64,000 nt of DNA from Salminus brasiliensis (Eukaryota > Chordata > Actinopteri > Characiformes > Bryconidae): assembly GCF_030463535.1 (NCBI RefSeq), contig NC_132893.1, positions 27,526,782-27,590,781 of the forward strand. The letters are read 5' to 3'. Every line of letters begins with the position of its first letter. Position 1 is the first letter of the stretch. This document shows, one piece after another, positions 12,251 to 23,224 of the stretch. The position numbers were made by a program, and so were the translations under genes. The notes below the pieces were generated by a model. The model saw only the letters and a program-made list of their open reading frames with translations. It was not told the origin of the DNA and did no database searches.

Positions 12251-13304
12251 TACCAAGTTTAACTCGTCATTTCCTTCATCAGCTGCTTTTTTTTTTTAAT
12301 AAAAATGGAGAACTGAATCCTTGATGACCCCTTGATTTCTTTTAAAAACAAAGAGCCAACTTGTGTAAATCACACTTCACAGTTATGACTGCTCAACATG
12401 TGGTTCTGAATAATCATTATTTTGTTTTCTTTGTCCTCCTTTTCCTGGTCTAGATGCCAGAAACAGACAGTGCTCTGTTTGGCAGGCTGGGCTATGGTTT
12501 TATTTTTAGAATGAGGTAATTGGAGCAGTAATCTTATTTTATTAAAAAATTCCTTGGATGGGGCTCAACATCAGTGGAGTGTGGGCAGACATGGATTGAC
12601 CCATTTCCCCTAACCCACAATACATGACTTGACCCTGACAAAAACAGCTGAGGGAATCAAGTCTGCACTTGGGAACTGGGAACAATGGGAAAGTTATTTA
12701 TCCCACTAATTCATCCTTACAGTGTTGTAATAATAATAATTTAAAAAAAAGGTAATGTAAGGTACTGCCCTTACATTAGAGTAGTTACAGTGTGCAGATT
12801 TTGGTAAAATTATAAAATAAGGAAAATGTGATTTTAGCTTTTCACTACAAAAATCTACTTAGTCAATATTAGCACCAGTGCAGAGCATAAAATCAGGCAG
12901 AAATGAGCCAGCAGCTTTAGGTAATCTTCACATTACCCAGATAAATAAAGAAAAAAAAAGGGGCGTGATTGATTGTGATAGAGGGGCTGTTTTGAGTACT
13001 TTATGAAAAAAGTCAACGGAGAACGGCCAGATTGGTTCAAGCTGACAGAAAGGCTACAATCACTCTACTAGATAATTACTCTGCACTACTGTGGTGAACA
13101 GAAGAGCATCTCAGAATAAGCAACACATTCAATTTTAAGGCTAATACAACAGCAGAAGCACAACACCATGTCGGTCAGGTTTCACTTCTATCAGCTAAGA
13201 ACAGAAAGCTGAGGCTGCAGTGGACAGTATATGAGGCATTTCAGCTTTCAAAAACCTTAACAATGTTTTATTTGGTTGCACAAATCTGCAGAACGGATAC
13301 TCAC

Positions 13305-13361
13305 CTGCGCCTGGAATGATGGCCAGCTTTGTTTCGACTAGACCCATTTTGGCAGAAGTAG
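13305..13361 (-). CDS. auh: auh exon 6
   Basis: 57-nt exon with acceptor CTACAG and donor GTGAG on the minus strand. It encodes A-TSAKMGLVETKLAIIPGA-G, matching human AUH SAKMGLVETKLAIIPGGGG with one Gly to Ala change. In crotonase enzymes this stretch follows the oxyanion-hole helix. It carries the catalytic glutamate region in the hydratase family, and the ETKLAIIPG block is strongly conserved. The exon begins by completing an Ala codon split after one base and ends with a single G (phase 1). The next exon should start with the rest of a Gly codon and lead into GTQRLPR, but I did not find it in the window. Confidence 0.95.
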
Positions 13362-14621
13362 CTGTAGACGGAGAGAAATGATTAAACAAAGGGAACGAAA
13401 GAAAGAAAAAAAAAAAAAAAGAAAAAAAAAAGTACCTTCATTCAAATATTACATATTACATACATCACAGTATAGTTTTAATAATTTCACAGCCAAAAGT
13501 ATTCAGACACAATTTGGCAAACGCTCAGTTAATACCCTTGACTTCAGAAGGAACGTGAATGAACAGGTGTCTACAAACATGACACTTCTTTACACTATTC
13601 TATTTTCCATCAATTAAACAAAATAATTGGGAGGAAAGATTCTAATTTTCCATTTATTTCCTATGAGAGAAAATCTGGAACTCTGTGGCACTCCTGACAC
13701 CCAGTAACAACAATAACACCCTCAAATATTTCTGCTACAGACACTGCCACAGAAACCTGCTTTTAAACAGACTCGGTATGAAAGCATATGGTGTGGCACT
13801 TCTGCTAAGTGGGAAACGTGTTAAAGCATCATGAGCAGATTTCCAAGTCCAAACTTGGGTGTGTGAGCTGAGAAAGCAAGAGTGAGGACATCTGTTCACT
13901 GTCAGTGCATTGCAATATGTGGGTGTTAATTCACTAGAGGGGATACAGACACACACACAGACACTCAGTGGGTGAATCAAAGAGGATCCACGATGTGCCA
14001 TACCTTACTATTTAGGGTCTTGGCTTTTCTAACATCCACTACAGCTTTTGTTGTTTTTTTTAATACTAAAATTTGCCAAACAATTAAAAACATGACCTTA
14101 AATTGTTTATTTAAAAATGCTAGCTCAGACTTATGTTTTGTCCCCAATTAAGATTTTTTTTTGCCCTGCAGTATTTGGTATTGAGCACTGTAATACTACA
14201 CATGATATCAGCACTAAAATCATGACAACCTCATTAAAAATACTTAAGAATATGTAAACTAATGCACTGGATAATTTTTTTTAATAATAAAGTGTGTTTT
14301 GCTATTGTTAGGAATTTAGAAATTAATAAAAAACGCAGATTTACACATCAGATAGGAAATTCGTTAGACAAACTGCTTCAACATTACACAGATATACAGA
14401 TTTCATTGCTATTTTAAACCAATATTTTAATCCAGTATTTATTGAACTCCAGTAGAGCAGAATATTAAGGTAATGTTGAATCCATATTTCCCCTTAAAGA
14501 TAATACAGGTTAATTCCACAAGTCCCTGATTGGTGCATTCCATCAGTATCTACAGATGCTGATGCTGATACACAAGCACTTATTACCTTTAGGACACACA
14601 AAAAAAAATGTTAAATGTATT

Positions 14622-15053
14622 ACACACTGATCAGCCATAACATTAGCATCAGGTGAAAGGAAACCAATGACTGTGGCATCTGTGAAGGAGTGGATACATT
14701 CAGCATCAAGTGAACAGTCGGTTCTTGAAGGTGATTTGTTGTTAAAAGCAAAAAAAAATGGTCAAGCATAAAGATCTGAGCCACTTTTGACAAGAGCCAA
14801 ATTCTGATGGCTAGACGACTGGGTCAGAACATCTCCAAAACACCAGACAGGTCTCGTGGGGTGAGCCCTGTGTGCAGTGGTCAGTACCTACCAAAAGTTC
14901 TCCAAGAAAGGACAACCCGTGAACCCGGCGACAGGGTCAGGAGCAACCGGGACTCATTAATGGAGGCCCCACCTCTCAACTTACAGGAAAGGATCTGCTA
15001 CTAACAAGGGAGACCTACTCTATATGCAGGTGGTGCTAATGTTATAAGTGTGT
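14622..15053 (+). mobile_element. Tc1/mariner-like element, internally deleted, copy 1
   Basis: Left terminus ACTGATCAGCCATAACATTA, right terminus GGTGGTGCTAATGTTATAAG. The plus strand at 14807 encodes MARRLGQNISKT, the helix-turn-helix start of an IS630/Tc1-type transposase, followed by frameshifted remnants (QYLPKVLQERT and GDRVRSNRDS in the correct order). The catalytic DDE part is missing: sequence jumps from the GDRV region to the 'GGAGGCCCCACCTC' end. It is a dead, non-autonomous derivative in auh intron 5. The same deletion is seen in the copy at 52.2-52.7 kb. Confidence 0.8.
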
Positions 15054-15266
15054 ATTTTATAAAACAATTGTTCAGCCTCACCTAAACATTGATCTGGAGG
15101 TCTAACCTTGGTATGAGATAATAATAATAATAATATTGTTGTTATTGTTACAAACACCACACTTAAACGAAGCAACCCTGCTTAACACAAGATGCAAGCA
15201 TTCCTTCTCTGATGATAATTTAAGCTACAGGACATGTTCTCATGTTCTCACACACACAATAGTTCA

Positions 15267-15422
<156 letters not shown>

Positions 15423-15609
15423 CTAATTAGCATTCACATTTACCTAAAGACTCAGCACAGTCATAAAACTACACTGAATAGAATACAATTGGCTTTCAAC
15501 ACACAATCACAACTCACTCATACAATTACTGTATAATTCAGTTAACTGAGAAATTTACAATCTGATACTGAACTGAGTCATAGTGTGGAAGCAGCTGGAA
15601 TATACTAAA

Positions 15610-15801
15610 AATAAGGGTATAGAGCCAGGTACACAGTGAATATGAACAGCATTCACCCCCTTGGATGTTGTCCCCGTTAATAGTGGATTCATAGTGAAGA
15701 GAGATTTCTACAAAGTAATGGTAATTAAACAGAAAAATATAATGTAAAGTAAGTGATAAATATCCCCACCCCATTAAAGTGACTCAACGGAGGTATAGCT
15801 A

Positions 15802-15835
<34 letters not shown>

Positions 15836-16425
15836 TAGGAGTCATAAGGGTTGCTTTCTCCTTTATACACGGTCACAGAGTTTGTGAGGAAAGCCTCCTC
15901 TAGGCAGATTTACGCAAGTGCCGTATTCCTTCTAGTTCTTAGTGATTGATTTAACTGAACCCCAGGGGATGGTCAGTGACTTTTGAATTATTTTTATTTT
16001 GTATCCATTCCCTGACTTGTACTCTTTAATAACCTTTTCTGGGAGTTGTGCAGAGAGTCATTTCGTCTTCATGGTGCATTTGTAGCCAGTAATTCTGATT
16101 ATCCATGGCCTGGACCTTCCAAACTTGTCTTAATACTACAAGCACTTGAGACACAATTACTGCACAAGTGATCTCTATTTCACTGGCTGTGAGACTATTA
16201 GTGCCAACTTCCCAAACCTCTGTTGAATTAGGTCAGTCACATAAAAGTCAGTGAACATTCATGCAGTCACTTATTTTACAATGTATATTTTTATTTTGTT
16301 GAAATTACTTTGCAGAATTACTTTGTTTTCACTTTGACATTAGTGTTCATAATATATTTATATATCCAATATAAATCCAATAAAAGGGAAAACAGGGGGT
16401 GAATACTTCTATAGGCAGTGTAATT
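15610..16425. mobile_element. Tc1/mariner-like MITE, 'GTATTCACCCCC' type
   Basis: Left part carries GCATTCACCCCCTTGGATG. The right end reads GGGGGTGAATACTTCTATAG then GCAGTGTA, the inverted match. Internal blocks 'TTGAAATTACTTTGCAGAAT' and 'CACTTTGACATTAG' also resemble this fish repeat. An (AAT)n tract sits inside at 15802-15834. No intact transposase is visible, and the boundaries are approximate. Confidence 0.5.
15802..15834. repeat. (AAT)n microsatellite
   Basis: Eleven or so tandem AAT units read directly from the sequence. Confidence 0.95.
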
Positions 16426-16799
16426 CTGCACCTAAATCTGAAACAAATTATAATAATTAATAGTTCAAATGATAAACTTAATTAATTAATTAATGAATTA
16501 ACTAATAATTCTCCAAAGCCAAATCCTAGAGAGCCTTTGAATTCGAAGAGTATTTCTGGTGACAGAGTTTATTGCTGGCTAACTGAGTTGGGATATGGGC
16601 AATAATGAACAGAACTGGAGTGAAAAACAATCCTACAGCACATTTTTAAGACGTCTAACATCCAACTTTCTGGTAACTTAAATGCATGACCAATGGCCCA
16701 AGTGGCCACTGCATCAAATCCCCATCAGTTATGTTAACATTACCAGTGTAAAAGCTAACGCCAGCAGGATGTAGCATTCTTACAGTCTCACTCAAATCC

Positions 16800-16995
16800 T
16801 CTTATTTCTATAGTGCGGTGATTTTACTCAGGCAGGGAATCAAACCCTAATTTATTACTGGAGTGCAAGAATGTTATCACAGCTCACACGACCGTGCTCT
16901 ATGCTCCATGCCATGCCCTCTTGGAACTCCCAATCACATGACAACAGAGGGAATGCTTAGACAGTTGCGCCACCCAGGAGTCCCCAATTACCTCA
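16800..16995 (-). mobile_element. tRNA-derived SINE-like repeat
   Basis: Read on the minus strand, the right end begins GGGGACTCCTGGGTGGCGCA and continues with ACTGTCTAAG, resembling an A-box region of a tRNA-derived SINE head. Downstream are a degenerate B-box-like GGGAGTTCCAAG and a further GGTTTGATTCCC. The spacing is irregular, so this may be a decayed or composite copy. Confidence 0.45.
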
Positions 16996-17718
16996 ATGAC
17001 TTCAGTCTCTTAGCGTTTAACTTTCTAAAGTGTGGAACTGATTCATCGCAAATAAAGAGTGAGACATAACTGAACCTCTGTGGACAGTGACAGTAGTGCA
17101 AATGTGAGAAATATGGGAACCTTTGCACTGCAGTTACTTCAGCCATGTACTGCAAGTAAAATGGGGAAGGAAGCCCATCTTTCAGTGATGCTACACAAGT
17201 TATTCTGTGAAATTAAACTTCGCTTTAAATATCTATTTTCCAGGAGAGAGGATGTGATCAGTTATGTCATTTCAGAAGCAGCTTCCTCAACACTATTTTA
17301 GTATACAGGCTCCTCTGAACTGGTATTTATATCTAGAAGTGTAAAAACCTTTATCATTCGTACCTTTAGCTTGAACACAATTTTCAAGGAAGAGAGAAAA
17401 AAAAAAGTAAACATGTAACGACAAGGGTTTCTTGTTTCTCTAGTCTGCCCTATAAGCAAGGGCATAGGTTTGATTTTTTCATGTCAAGAGCCTTTATTTA
17501 GAGATATGACAGCCAACACACTCATATGGAAGCGTTCACCTGTCAGTATGTTTCTGAGACAATAATTACACACTTTTGGTTATGTTAACAAACAGCATCA
17601 CAGTTGGCTTCCTGTACTTATCGACAGCACATCTAAACAAGGGCCTATATTAGTACCATTCTAAGGGCCTGTGACCATTTATTAATTGAGTATTTAGACA
17701 GAATAGTTTGGGTTCTAT

Positions 17719-18226
17719 CACTACATGTCCAAAGGGTATGGCTAAGTAAGTTAAGAAATGCTGACACATGCACACACACACACAGAGCAAGTCCCTGTAG
17801 AGGAAAAACTGCCAATAGATTAGGACTCTCTGGAGCACATCAACATACTACTGGCACCATGCCTAATGTCAAGTGTGGAATAGAGGGGTATACAGCTCAA
17901 TGCTGGGGGGCTTCATACCCCTCTATTTCAGCAGTGGATGTGGCAGAGTTCTCTGGAATGATGATGGTGCTCAATCTAATACTTTTGGGGTGCGTTGGAG
18001 AGTTGGGGATGAGGAGGTGACCATCAAACATCCTAACTTCAACGTTCTGGTGGCTGAATGCAATCAAACCCTCAAAGCAATGCTCCTCCATAATCTAGCA
18101 GAAAGCCTTCTTCTCAGTAGAGTAGAAACAATTACTCCAACAAAAGCAGGATAGTTATTAACACCCTAGATTTCAGGAGAAACAATGAATGAGCAGGTGT
18201 CCCCATACTTTTGTCTATATACTTTT
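17719..18226 (-). mobile_element. MITE 'CACTATAT' family, copy 5
   Basis: Minus-oriented. The left end CACTACATGTCCAAAGGGT is the diverged right terminus. The right end ATGAATGAGCAGGTGTCC then CCATACTTTTGTCTATATA is the inverted left terminus. It has the same internal landmarks as copy 3. It lies in auh intron 4. Confidence 0.75.
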
Positions 18227-18475
18227 GTCTACATTTAGAGCATGATGCAGGGTGCAAATCAATACAGGACATGTGGTTCCCATATGTGGTTACATTGCCC
18301 TGCAAACAGGTAATAGTTGTATGGCCAGAGTAAGGGCTTGTATGCTGTTTTGGAATGAACATAATGATCAGGTCCCAGTGCTTCACTAAATGTACAATTA
18401 GTGTACAATGAGTGTAAATTCACATAGATGTAAAACTGGCCATGTTTCTTATACAAACAAGAACTAGATACTTAC

Positions 18476-18562
18476 TTAGTTCTGTAATAAGAGACCTCGC
18501 TTTAGAGACAAATGGCCCAACTTCGCTCTGATGCATCTTGGCTCTCTCCTTCAAGTCAGCAC
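18476..18562 (-). CDS. auh: auh exon 4
   Basis: 87-nt exon bordered by acceptor GAACAG and donor GTAAG. It encodes (G)[18 protein letters not shown] and [10 protein letters not shown], matching human [29 protein letters not shown]. The ADLKERAKM segment, after FCAG of exon 3, forms the acyl-CoA binding loop and the other half of the crotonase oxyanion hole. The phase is 1 at both ends, consistent with exons 3 and 5. The open frame shows no damage. Confidence 0.96.
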
Positions 18563-19130
18563 CTGTTCATGAGAAATGGATCAAATGATGAACATCATTA
18601 CCAAGAACACGTTACGTTATGTTTTCCAACATAAATCAAAACCCACCCACTTTCCAAGCTACTAGATCCCTGAAGTTGTGAGTAATTCTGTAGTTCGCAT
18701 TATGCCCATTTTTGGCAGTCAATGGCAGATTTTCCATAGCAGAAAAGAACAGCGATTTTAAAAAAAAAAATCACGTCCATCACATTGCATTAAATAAATA
18801 TTTGCAGAACCCTATATGTTTGTTCTATGTCCATGCGTCACTGGTCTGCCTGAATTTTTAGGTTGTTTAAGAGTTGTAATACTAATATTGCTGAACAGAA
18901 TATTAGTACAGAACGTAATGGAGACGATTTCTGACAAACCCTACTCATTTCCGCCATTAAAAATCTAGCTCACACCTGCCAAATATGCACATAACAACAT
19001 GGCGCTGGCTACAAAATGATGACACGACTTGCTGTCTATAAGAACTGTTAGTCACCATGAAATAAATGCGTCTTCATATGTAGATGCACTTTCCTTCACA
19101 TACTGACTATAGAATTTGATTTCTACATAC

Positions 19131-19218
19131 CTGCACAGAATACCCCCGGGACCACGCTGCATAAGATGACACCGCGCACTTTGTTGTTCTTCTTCACAGA
19201 TTCAACAGCTTCATATAA
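19131..19218 (-). CDS. auh: auh exon 3
   Basis: 88-nt exon with acceptor CACTAG and donor GTATG. It encodes LYEAVESVKKNNKVRGVILC and SVVPGVFCA(G), aligned to human [30 protein letters not shown]. The exon starts in phase 0 and ends after the first base of the Gly codon in FCAG. Its first residues lie in helix 1, where human AUH has Lys113 of the RNA-binding 'lysine comb'; here the aligned residue is Glu. Otherwise the beta-strand and FCAG turn are conserved. Confidence 0.96.
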
Positions 19219-19299
19219 CTAGTGAAAGGAAGACAATAAGGACATAATAATTGACTAATTCACTTCCATACTGATGATGCTAAATATAGTTATACTTAC

Positions 19300-19367
19300 C
19301 TTATTTACAAGGTTTTTGCTGATGGCATTTTTAGCTTTAGGTCGATTCATCCCAAAGACAACAATCC
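19300..19367 (-). CDS. auh: auh exon 2
   Basis: 68-nt exon with acceptor CTTCTAG and donor GTAAG. It encodes (G)IVVFGMNRPKAKNAISKNL-VNK, aligned to human [23 protein letters not shown]. This is the first beta strand of the crotonase fold plus the start of helix 1. In human AUH, Lys105 and Lys109 of this helix bind AU-rich RNA; Lys105 is kept here but the Lys109 position is Asn, with Lys at the next residue. The exon completes a Gly codon begun by exon 1 and ends in phase 0. Confidence 0.96.
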
Positions 19368-19946
19368 CTAGAAGCATAAAAGACTCTGGTCGGTCACTAA
19401 AAGTTGACTGGTAGTCAGATTTGAATGACATTTAATGACATTACACCATTACATCTTTTAACCCACTTTAAGACATAACACAGGGCAAACCAAGTTACTC
19501 AACTCTTTTTTAGATATTTCTAATATACAGACACAATCTTTAAGCACGCCTTTACGTTTATGAACTGAATCATTTTCACAAATCAGACAAGACACTGTTC
19601 AGGTCTAAATCTAAAGACAAGCATCACTTCAGTGCAATTCAATTCAGAAAAGCGAAACAAATAGAAAACAAGTGTAAAAACCTGCATGAACTACAATCAC
19701 AACCAAAATGTAACAGTTATTTATAGAAGACGACAAACGTAGTTAAAGGATTTTTTTATTATTGAATGCGGTTGCCCAGCTACTTCTTCTGCAATTCAAT
19801 AAATACCATCAAATATCAGTTAAAAATATTGGTCACATTTAGAGATTGTTCCTTCTTTTTTAAACTACCGTCTGATAATACAATCCTTTCTGACACCACT
19901 AGACATTTCTGTAAAAAAAATATAAAATAAATAAATAATAAAAAAA

Positions 19947-20280
19947 GGCCCTGGCCAACCAGCGTGGCTCCTGAGCAGCAGGGTTTTGTTTGGGTTGAAT
20001 GGGTTAGACGGCCTACCAGCATGAACAACCTGACCACAAACTAACCAAAGCAAGCTGGTCGACCAGCATGATCTGCATGCCCACGCCAACCACCCAGTAT
20101 GAACAGCTTGATGGCCAGCTTGGTCAAATGCCAGCCAGTCATTCAAACTCACATAAAAGTCATGCTTTGTTGGAGTTAGGCTGGTCAACCAGCTTAACCA
20201 GATGTCTACTAACACAGGGTATGTTTTCACCTGGATGACCTGTCCAGCTTGGACCACCTGAAACCAGAGCTGGTGTGTTT
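19947..20280. repeat. 'GACCAGC/CCAGCATG' degenerate repeat, block A
   Basis: Repetition of CCAGC, GACCAGC, AGCTTG and ACCAGCATG motifs with no fixed period. The same vocabulary is found at 21.41-22.46 kb and 34.17-34.70 kb. It lies within auh intron 1. Frames crossing it (GWLAW, VHAGRP) are repeat artefacts. Confidence 0.7.
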
Positions 20281-20388
20281 GTTTGTTTTTCAGCAGGACC
20301 TAGACTTCTTTGACAGGTTGAATTTTAATGCGGTCAAGCCAATTTCAACAAACTGGACAAGACAGGTTACTGGTGAGCAGGAGGACAG

Positions 20389-20421
20389 GAGTCAGAGCCA
20401 GAGCCAGAGCCAGAGCCAGAT
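20389..20421. repeat. (CAGAGC)n hexanucleotide repeat
   Basis: Five tandem GAGCCA/CAGAGC units in auh intron 1. Confidence 0.85.
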
Positions 20422-20749
20422 CAATGACTGATCACTTGTAGCTCTCAGACAGCTCCACCTTAAACGGTGCAGCAGTCATCTACAACCAGGCTCTGCACCA
20501 CTTAAGGTGGAAGGAAGACCTCGGAACTTCAGTTTCATGGTCAGAGTGAAGGACGTGTGGAGACGCTGTGCAGCAGTGGGCTTCTCCTGCTCCTACAGAA
20601 ACGTGTGGAAGCTCGCGACTGCAGTGGGCTGCTGCAGCTCGGCTCTGCGGCAGATAGGTCAGATTAGGCTGAATGGAGTCGGTATTAATGAGAAGCAGAT
20701 ATTTAGCGAGTGAGGACTGTGGACTGTTGGTACAGTGTGGAGCGGCTAC

Positions 20750-20912
20750 CTGAGTCATCCCCGTCTAGATACCTAACGGTTAGCTCCTCCCCCGCCTTAG
20801 AGTCCGAGCTGTACCGTCTCGTGCTGCACGCAGCCCGCTGCACAACATCGAGGGTCGCCGTTTGGCCTCGAAACGCCTGAGAGAAGAGTCGACACCTGGC
20901 GAGCAGCGCCAT
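20750..20912 (-). CDS. auh: auh exon 1 - methylglutaconyl-CoA hydratase, mitochondrial
   Basis: AUH hydrates 3-methylglutaconyl-CoA to HMG-CoA in mitochondrial leucine breakdown and can bind AU-rich RNA. This 163-nt exon encodes the first 54 residues. The start MALLARCRLFSQAFRGQT is a typical Arg-rich, acid-free mitochondrial presequence. RRYSSDSKAGEELTVRYLD matches human RGYSSEMKTEDELRVRHLE, where the presequence is removed near the YSS. The start is a true ATG in context GAGAGTATGG, and donor GTAGC leaves one base (G) completed by exon 2. With exons 2-6 the frame is open for 185 residues. The 3' exons are outside the window. Identification is secure from all six exons; that it is functional is inferred from conservation of the catalytic core. 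Confidence 0.95.
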
Positions 20913-21070
20913 ACTCTCCAGCCTGCTGCAGTCAGTCAGTGTGTGTGTGTGTGTGTGTGTTTGTGTGTGTTTCGACTTTCAACTTTGAACTTGAGTGACG
21001 CAGTTGCCACGTGACTCTTCCCTCAAAAGCAGCACGGATTTCCCCGGATGCGTCCAAATCAAAACACGCC
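20913..21070 (-). promoter_or_regulatory. Putative auh promoter
   Basis: Lies immediately upstream of the auh ATG and is richer in CpG than its flanks, and this extends into exon 1. It holds a (GT)n tract at 20939-20971 and, about 95 bp upstream of the ATG, GCCACGTGAC (21006-21015). On the gene strand this is GTCACGTGGC, an E-box of the USF/TFE type. No TATA box is seen, which fits a housekeeping gene. The transcription start cannot be placed. Confidence 0.5.
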
Positions 21071-21409
21071 ATGTTCACTAACTTATTATTTTTTTTGCGT
21101 CTTTACTCACTTTAAGCTTTTTTTGTGATCCTTTATTAACGTAATTGTGTTAAAATTAAAATTAATAAGCTACCTGCCCATGCGGGGGTTTTTAAATTAA
21201 AGGGGGAGTCTGTCCAACTGTGCAGAGTGGGGGTGATGGGAACCAGACAGCTGAAGAGTTGAAAGCCTGCATTACAGAAAGTTAGGAGTTGAAGTGGTCT
21301 TGAATGTGCTAAATAATGCCTGAGGAAGTGTTTAATTTTTTTAATGATACCTTTGGAACAAGATTTTTGGCTTATTTAAAATCCATGCATGGTGGAGAGA
21401 TGCCTGGAG

Positions 21410-22460
21410 GCCAATCTTAGGCAAAATAGTCCCTGGAGAACCAGCTGGTACTGAGCTGGATTTTTCAGCCGGTTATTTTACTGCTGTCGGCATTTCTCTG
21501 ATGGTTTTAGATAGTAAATAAAATGGTTAGAGGGCATTTTCAAGCGAAATAGTCCCTTGGGGAAGGGACTAGTGTCATGGCTGCCCTAGCCTGGGCAGCT
21601 CGACCTGCATTGGGAAGGTTTTCCTTTGAGTTTGATGGTTTAGCTGCTTTACCAATATGACCAACCTGGCCAAGCTAGTTAACCAGTATGATCTGACCTA
21701 GCTTGTTTATCAGCATGACCAGCTTGACCACAGGGGTTCACCAGTATGACCACCTTGACCAAAGTAGTCAACCATAACCATCAAAGACCAGAAGAAGCCA
21801 AAACCAGCTGGTCCTGAGCTGGACTTCTTCAGCAGGTTACTGTCAACGTTTCATATAAAACCTCAGGAAGCACATGTAGGTTCTCTGGTGGTTTTGGATA
21901 GTAGATCAAATGGTTTGAGATACATTGGTTAGAGTCATTTCCAGGCAAAATAGTCCCTATGGAAAACTTAACTCTAGTGTTAAGACTTCCCTACTGAAAA
22001 TACCAGCCTGGGCAGCTCAAGCTGGTGACGCTGCTTGACCTGCATTGGGAAGGTTTTCCTTTGAGTTTGATGGTTTAGCTGCTTTACCAATATAACCAAC
22101 CTGGCCAAGCTAGTTAACCAGTATGATCTGACCTATCTCGTTTATCAGCATGACCAATATGACCACCTTGACCAAAGTAGTCAACCATTATGACCAGCTT
22201 GATGATCAGGTTGGTGGTTGGTCAAACTTCACAGGTTACACAAGAGCTGAGCTGGTTAACCAGCTTGCCTGCTAGCTTAGGGTATGTTTTCACCAGTTTT
22301 TCAACCATCCTGACCATCAAAGACGAGAAAAAGCCGAAACCAGCTGGTCCTGAGCTGGATTTTTCAGCAGGTTATTTTACTACTGTCAACGTTTCATATA
22401 AAACCTCAGGAAGCACATGTAGGTTCTCTGGTGGTTTGGGGTGGTAAATAAAATGGCTAG
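21410..22460. repeat. 'GACCAGC' repeat, block B, with internal duplications
   Basis: About 1 kb of degenerate CCAGC/GACC/AGCTTG sequence containing larger direct copies. CCTGCATTGGGAAGGTTTTC occurs at 21604 and again at 22039 (435 bp apart). The CCAGCTGGTxCTGAGCTGGA block occurs at 21441, 21804 and 22340, and GCAAAATAGTCCCT occurs twice (near 21421 and 21946). The unit has therefore been duplicated at uneven spacing. It is non-coding and upstream of auh. Confidence 0.75.
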
Positions 22461-22778
22461 GCCTACAGTTGTGTTGTAGACATCACAACCCCTGGTTTCC
22501 ATCGCCACCACTATAAAGAAATGTGAGAGTTGAGCAGTTTCACAAATCTCTACAATGAATCATTTCATATCAAACCTACCATGAATGGCATTGTTTACAC
22601 CTCAACCACTAAATTATCCAGACATTTGAAAGGTCAGTGGAATTCACCTTCATCAACCATTCAGTTAAATGTAGTTTTATATCTCAGAGATATAAATCAG
22701 AGATGGGTGGGACATTAATAAAGTCTGTGGCATTGGACGAACTGCTCGGGAAGGCTACAAGTACACTTCTAATACATA

Positions 22779-23224
22779 TACACTATGTGGACAAAAGTAT
22801 GGGGACAACTGCTTATTCTTTGTTTCATCCAAAATTAATGGTATTAAAGAGTTTATCCTGCTTTTGTTGGAGTTTTGTCGTCTCTACTCTCCAGGGAAGA
22901 CTTTCTACTGGATTTTGGAGTAGCATTGCTGTGAGGATTTGATTGCATTCAGCGACACAAGAGCATTAGTGAGGCCGGGATGTTGTATGATCACCACTCT
23001 ACCTCATTCCATCTCCCCAACTCATCCCAAAAGTAATGGATGGAGCACCATTCATTATTCCAGAGAAAACAGTTCTACCGCTCCAGAGTTCCATGCTGGG
23101 GGGCTTTACCAATAGGTCCATGTTTATCTTCTCCAGAGAGTCCTATTTTACTGGCAGTTCTTCTCTACAAGGACTAGACAAGCTGTTTGTGTGTGTGTGT
23201 TTATGGATTTGCACATCTGTGTCC
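22779..23224 (+). mobile_element. MITE 'CACTATAT' family, copy 6
   Basis: TA then CACTATGTGGACAAAAGTAT at the left. The interior matches the family (TGTTGGAGTT, 'GATCACCACTCTACCTCATT', 'GGAGCACCATTCATTATTCC', 'GACTAGACAAGCTG'). The right terminus is lost after the GCACATCTGTGTCC block. Confidence 0.75.
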
